This document shows, in pieces, positions 62,327 to 64,000 of a stretch of 64,000 nucleotides of DNA. The notes beneath the pieces were generated by a model. It was not told where the DNA came from. It was given only the letters and a program-made list of their open reading frames with translations, and ran no database searches. The stretch lies in assembly GCA_016806145.1 (NCBI GenBank), contig CP063166.1, positions 3,348,001-3,412,000 of the forward strand, written 5' to 3'. The position numbers and the translations under genes were made by a program. Numbering within the stretch: the first letter of the stretch is position 1; the number at the start of each line of letters is the position of its first letter. The DNA comes from Variovorax paradoxus. GTDB taxonomy: Bacteria > Pseudomonadota > Gammaproteobacteria > Burkholderiales > Burkholderiaceae_C.

Positions 62327-63370
62327 TCAGGCGCGGGCGGCGTTGATGGCGGCGAACAGCGGCCCGGTCTCGGGATACTGCTTGGCGAAGGCCGACCAGA
62401 GCCTGGCCTCCATCTCCTTGCGCACCTGGTCGCGCTCGTTCTTCGCCATGGGCGTGAAGCTCAGGCCCAGCTTCTTGAGTTCCTCGATGGCGCCCTGCCC
62501 TTTCTCGGCGCCGATCTGGCGCTGCTGCGCGGTCGATTCGGCCGCGGCCTTGAGGAAGGCCGGGCGTAGGTCGGTCGGAATGCGGTCCATGGCGCGACGC
62601 CCGGCGATGCAGACCATGGGGCTGAACAGGTGCTCGGTCATCCAGCAGTGCTTGACGACCTCGTTGAGCTTGCTCGCAAGCACGGTGGCGGCATCGTGCT
62701 CGAAGCCGTCGACGACGCCGGTCTGCGCGGCCATGTAGAGCTCGCCGAAGGAGATGGGCGTGGGGATGGCGCCCATGATCTTGAAGGTCTCGATGAAGGC
62801 GGGCGTGGGCAGCACCCGCAGCTTGACGTTCTTCACCTCGGCCAGCGACTTCACGGGCTGCTTGGTGTAGACGTTGCGCGCGCCGTAGTGCTGGCCCCAG
62901 GTGATGACCTGGCAGCCGGTGCTCTTGACGAGCATGTCGTTGAGCTTGGCGCCGACGCCGCCGTCAAGGGCCTTGGCGACGTGCTCGTAGCTGTCGAACA
63001 GGTAGCCGAGGTCGAGCATGCCGAACTGCGGCGTGACGGTGGCCCAGATCGAGGAGCCGGTGAGCATCATGTCGATGGAGCCGACCTTGACCTGCTGGAC
63101 GACGTCGCTTTCCTTGCCGAGCTGGTTGTTGGGGAAGTAGTCGATGCGGATGCGCTCGCCGACGGCCTTCTTGAGGTTGACCTGCATGAGCTGGTTCCAC
63201 GCGAAGTGCGAGGAGTTGAGGTCGGCGACGTGCGAGGACGACAGGCGCAGCGCGACGGTCTTCTTGTCCTGCGCGGCGACGAAGGGCGTGAATCCCGTGC
63301 CGGCGGCCGCCATCGCGAGCGGCAGGGCCGACGATGACTGGACGAAGCGGCGGCGTGAAATCGAGGTCAT
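62327..63370 (-). CDS. TRAP transporter substrate-binding protein, DctP family
   Basis: A 347-residue periplasmic receptor. A Tat-type signal (SRRRFVQSSSALPLAMAAAG) is followed by the DctP fold with LSSSHVADLNSSHFAWN, YFPNNQLGKE and the arginine-bearing LRVLPTPAFIETFKIMGA that clamps the carboxylate. It is the first gene of the cluster and starts at ATG 63370 downstream of the LacI-type operator. Confidence 0.92.
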   Translation of the reverse strand: MTSISRRRFVQSSSALPLAMAAAGTGFTPFVAAQDKKTVALRLSSSHVADLNSSHFAWNQLMQVNLKKAVGERIRIDYFPNNQLGKESDVVQQVKVGSIDMMLTGSSIWATVTPQFGMLDLGYLFDSYEHVAKALDGGVGAKLNDMLVKSTGCQVITWGQHYGARNVYTKQPVKSLAEVKNVKLRVLPTPAFIETFKIMGAIPTPISFGELYMAAQTGVVDGFEHDAATVLASKLNEVVKHCWMTEHLFSPMVCIAGRRAMDRIPTDLRPAFLKAAAESTAQQRQIGAEKGQGAIEELKKLGLSFTPMAKNERDQVRKEMEARLWSAFAKQYPETGPLFAAINAARA

Positions 63371-63415
63371 GGCTTGTCTCCTGTGGGGTCGAACGCCCGT
63401 TTGGTGGAACGATTT

Positions 63416-63444
63416 ACTGTATCGATACACCAATGGCGTTGCAA
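63416..63444 (-). promoter_or_regulatory. Promoter and LacI-type operator of the TRAP cluster
   Basis: On the minus strand TTGCAA (63439-63444) and TACAGT (63416-63421) stand 17 bases apart, a good sigma-70 pair. The perfect palindrome TGTATCGATACA (63418-63429) overlaps the -10. Its central CG and outer TGT/ACA fit LacI-family operators. The start codon lies about 45 bases downstream. Confidence 0.65.
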
Positions 63445-63503
63445 TGTTGATTCGGTAGGTGTTTTCCTTCGTAAACGGCGGGTTTTGGGGGCGCTGGGGG
63501 CGC

Positions 63504-63599
63504 GTGCACAGGACAGCGGGTACTTCCCTCCGCGAATGTCCCCCGGCCTTCGGCCTCCTCCTTGATTTCGCTGCGGGAAGCACCCGCTGCCCTGTGCAC
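63504..63599. repeat. Palindrome-ended repeat, copy 1
   Basis: The ends GTGCACAGG-CAGCGGGT (63504-63521) and ACCCGCTG-CCTGTGCAC (63582-63599) are inverted copies, and CTTCCC/GGGAAG lies just inside. The 64-base core is nearly the reverse complement of the core of copy 2. The non-coding character and termini suggest a small non-autonomous element or REP-type doublet. Confidence 0.65.
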
Positions 63600-63643
63600 G
63601 TGGGCGCTGCGGTGATGCCGGCCGATCAACTGCTGCGCGTCTG

Positions 63644-63735
63644 GCGCGCGTCGGCGGGGTACTCCCCGCAGCGAAATAAAGGAGGAGCCGAAGGCGGGGG
63701 ACATTCGCGGAGGGGAGTACCCCGTCGGCGCGCGC
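63644..63735. repeat. Palindrome-ended repeat, copy 2 (inverted)
   Basis: The 24-base ends 63644-63667 and 63712-63735 are inverted copies with 22 matches (GCGCGCG-CGGGGTACTCCCC). The core, read on the other strand, matches copy 1 with only a few changes (CCGCGAATGTCCCCC and TTTCGCTGCGGG are shared). The two copies face each other 45 bases apart in the gap between dctP and the HD-domain gene. Confidence 0.65.
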
Positions 63736-63807
63736 TCGCCCCCGGCCTACGACAACACGGCCCCCTCACCATTGCCACGGAACACACGACCCGCTAGGGT
63801 TGTCCGC

Positions 63808-64000
63808 ATGACCCCAGAGACCTCCCCCGACGCCGCGAGAAGCTACGCCATCCAGATGCACGGCGACCAGAAGTACGGCGTGCACCCCTACGTCCACCAC
63901 CTCGATGCAGTGGTCGCGCTGCTGCGGCCATATGGGGAACAGGCGCAGGTCGTGGGCTACCTGCACGACGTGGTGGAAGACACCGACGCCACCGTGGCCG
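63808..64000 (+). CDS. HD-domain protein, 3' end cut by window
   Basis: The first 64 residues of a protein with an HD-type metal phosphohydrolase start (YAIQMHGDQKYGVHPYVHHL, then YLHDVVEDT). This resembles the hydrolase half of SpoT/RelA and small alarmone hydrolases. The rest lies beyond the right edge, so activity and length cannot be judged. It begins 72 bases after the second repeat copy. Confidence 0.8.
   Translation, partial: MTPETSPDAARSYAIQMHGDQKYGVHPYVHHLDAVVALLRPYGEQAQVVGYLHDVVEDTDATVA

Noticed and set aside
60093-62738. Plus-strand frame of 881 codons rich in His, Asp, Gln and Arg
   Set aside because: This is the complement of the TRAP permease and LacI genes; the odd composition comes from hydrophobic codons read backwards.
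63459-63797. Open frames crossing the palindrome-ended repeats near the right end
   Set aside because: They are created by the repeat elements themselves; they have no ribosome site and no recognisable protein sequence.

Overview
The window is high-GC DNA with the dense, overlapping gene layout and gene families of a free-living betaproteobacterium. The mix of a Bug-family tricarboxylate receptor, SfnB-type sulfur gene, KshA-like Rieske oxygenase, mltG-tmk-holB-pilZ-tatD cluster, TRAP carriers and a VgrG island points to Burkholderiales, family Comamonadaceae, most likely Variovorax or a close relative. That placement is inferred from gene content only. I saw no tRNA, rRNA, CRISPR array, transposase or integrase. 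Everything looks chromosomal.

Layout: (1) 1-5,024: an AraC regulator cut by the window edge, a DUF3606 protein, a CDF metal exporter, a small exported protein, a zinc-ribbon mini-protein, cyclopropane fatty acid synthase and a VOC protein. (2) 5,260-7,915: a two-gene molybdenum hydroxylase. (3) 7,925-12,200: a divergent TetR-controlled locus, with a Rieske oxygenase and thioesterase on one side and TetR plus an acyl-CoA dehydrogenase on the other; a clear inverted-repeat operator lies between them. (4) 12,311-20,505: an aldo/keto reductase, dodecin, an ABC transporter/SfnB/cytochrome cluster that lacks a binding protein, a PAP2 phosphatase, a candidate structured small RNA and small membrane proteins. 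(5) 20,667-25,314 (minus): the chain mltG-tmk-holB-pilZ-tatD-ankyrin, mostly joined by 4-base stop/start overlaps and ended by an intrinsic terminator. (6) 25,471-31,491: ygfZ, a lipoprotein, a thioesterase-GNAT fusion, an esterase, an exported hydratase-like protein and an iron-dependent alcohol dehydrogenase. (7) 31,658-39,437: a type VI secretion vgrG island (VgrG, small membrane protein, DUF2169-pentapeptide adaptor, second pentapeptide protein, DUF3540, PAAR-like DUF4150) with no recognisable toxin.

(8) 39,450-42,659 (minus): YciI, a Bug receptor, and a phd-vapC toxin-antitoxin pair translationally joined to a patatin phospholipase. (9) 42,724-48,772: Tex, a membrane protein, then a degenerate GIY-YIG protein, DUF2239 and a MATE exporter behind three ACCCGGGT-type palindromes, then a PhnB-like protein. 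(10) 48,858-57,254: a two-component system, a lipoprotein S9 peptidase, and a FecI/FecR/TonB-receptor iron signalling set. (11) 57,396-63,370 (minus): a catabolic cluster with TRAP receptor, fused TRAP permease, LacI regulator, 2-hydroxyacid dehydrogenase and lactonase-type amidohydrolase; a LacI-type operator sits on the -10 of the first gene. (12) The end holds two copies of a palindrome-ended repeat and the start of an HD-domain gene.

The strongest leads for something new are the GIY-YIG/DUF2239/MATE operon, in which DUF2239 shows a ribbon-helix-helix-like pattern and could be the autoregulator; the phd-vapC-patatin operon; the structured RNA at 19,900-20,087; and the 90-base nested palindrome between the two-component system and the peptidase gene.
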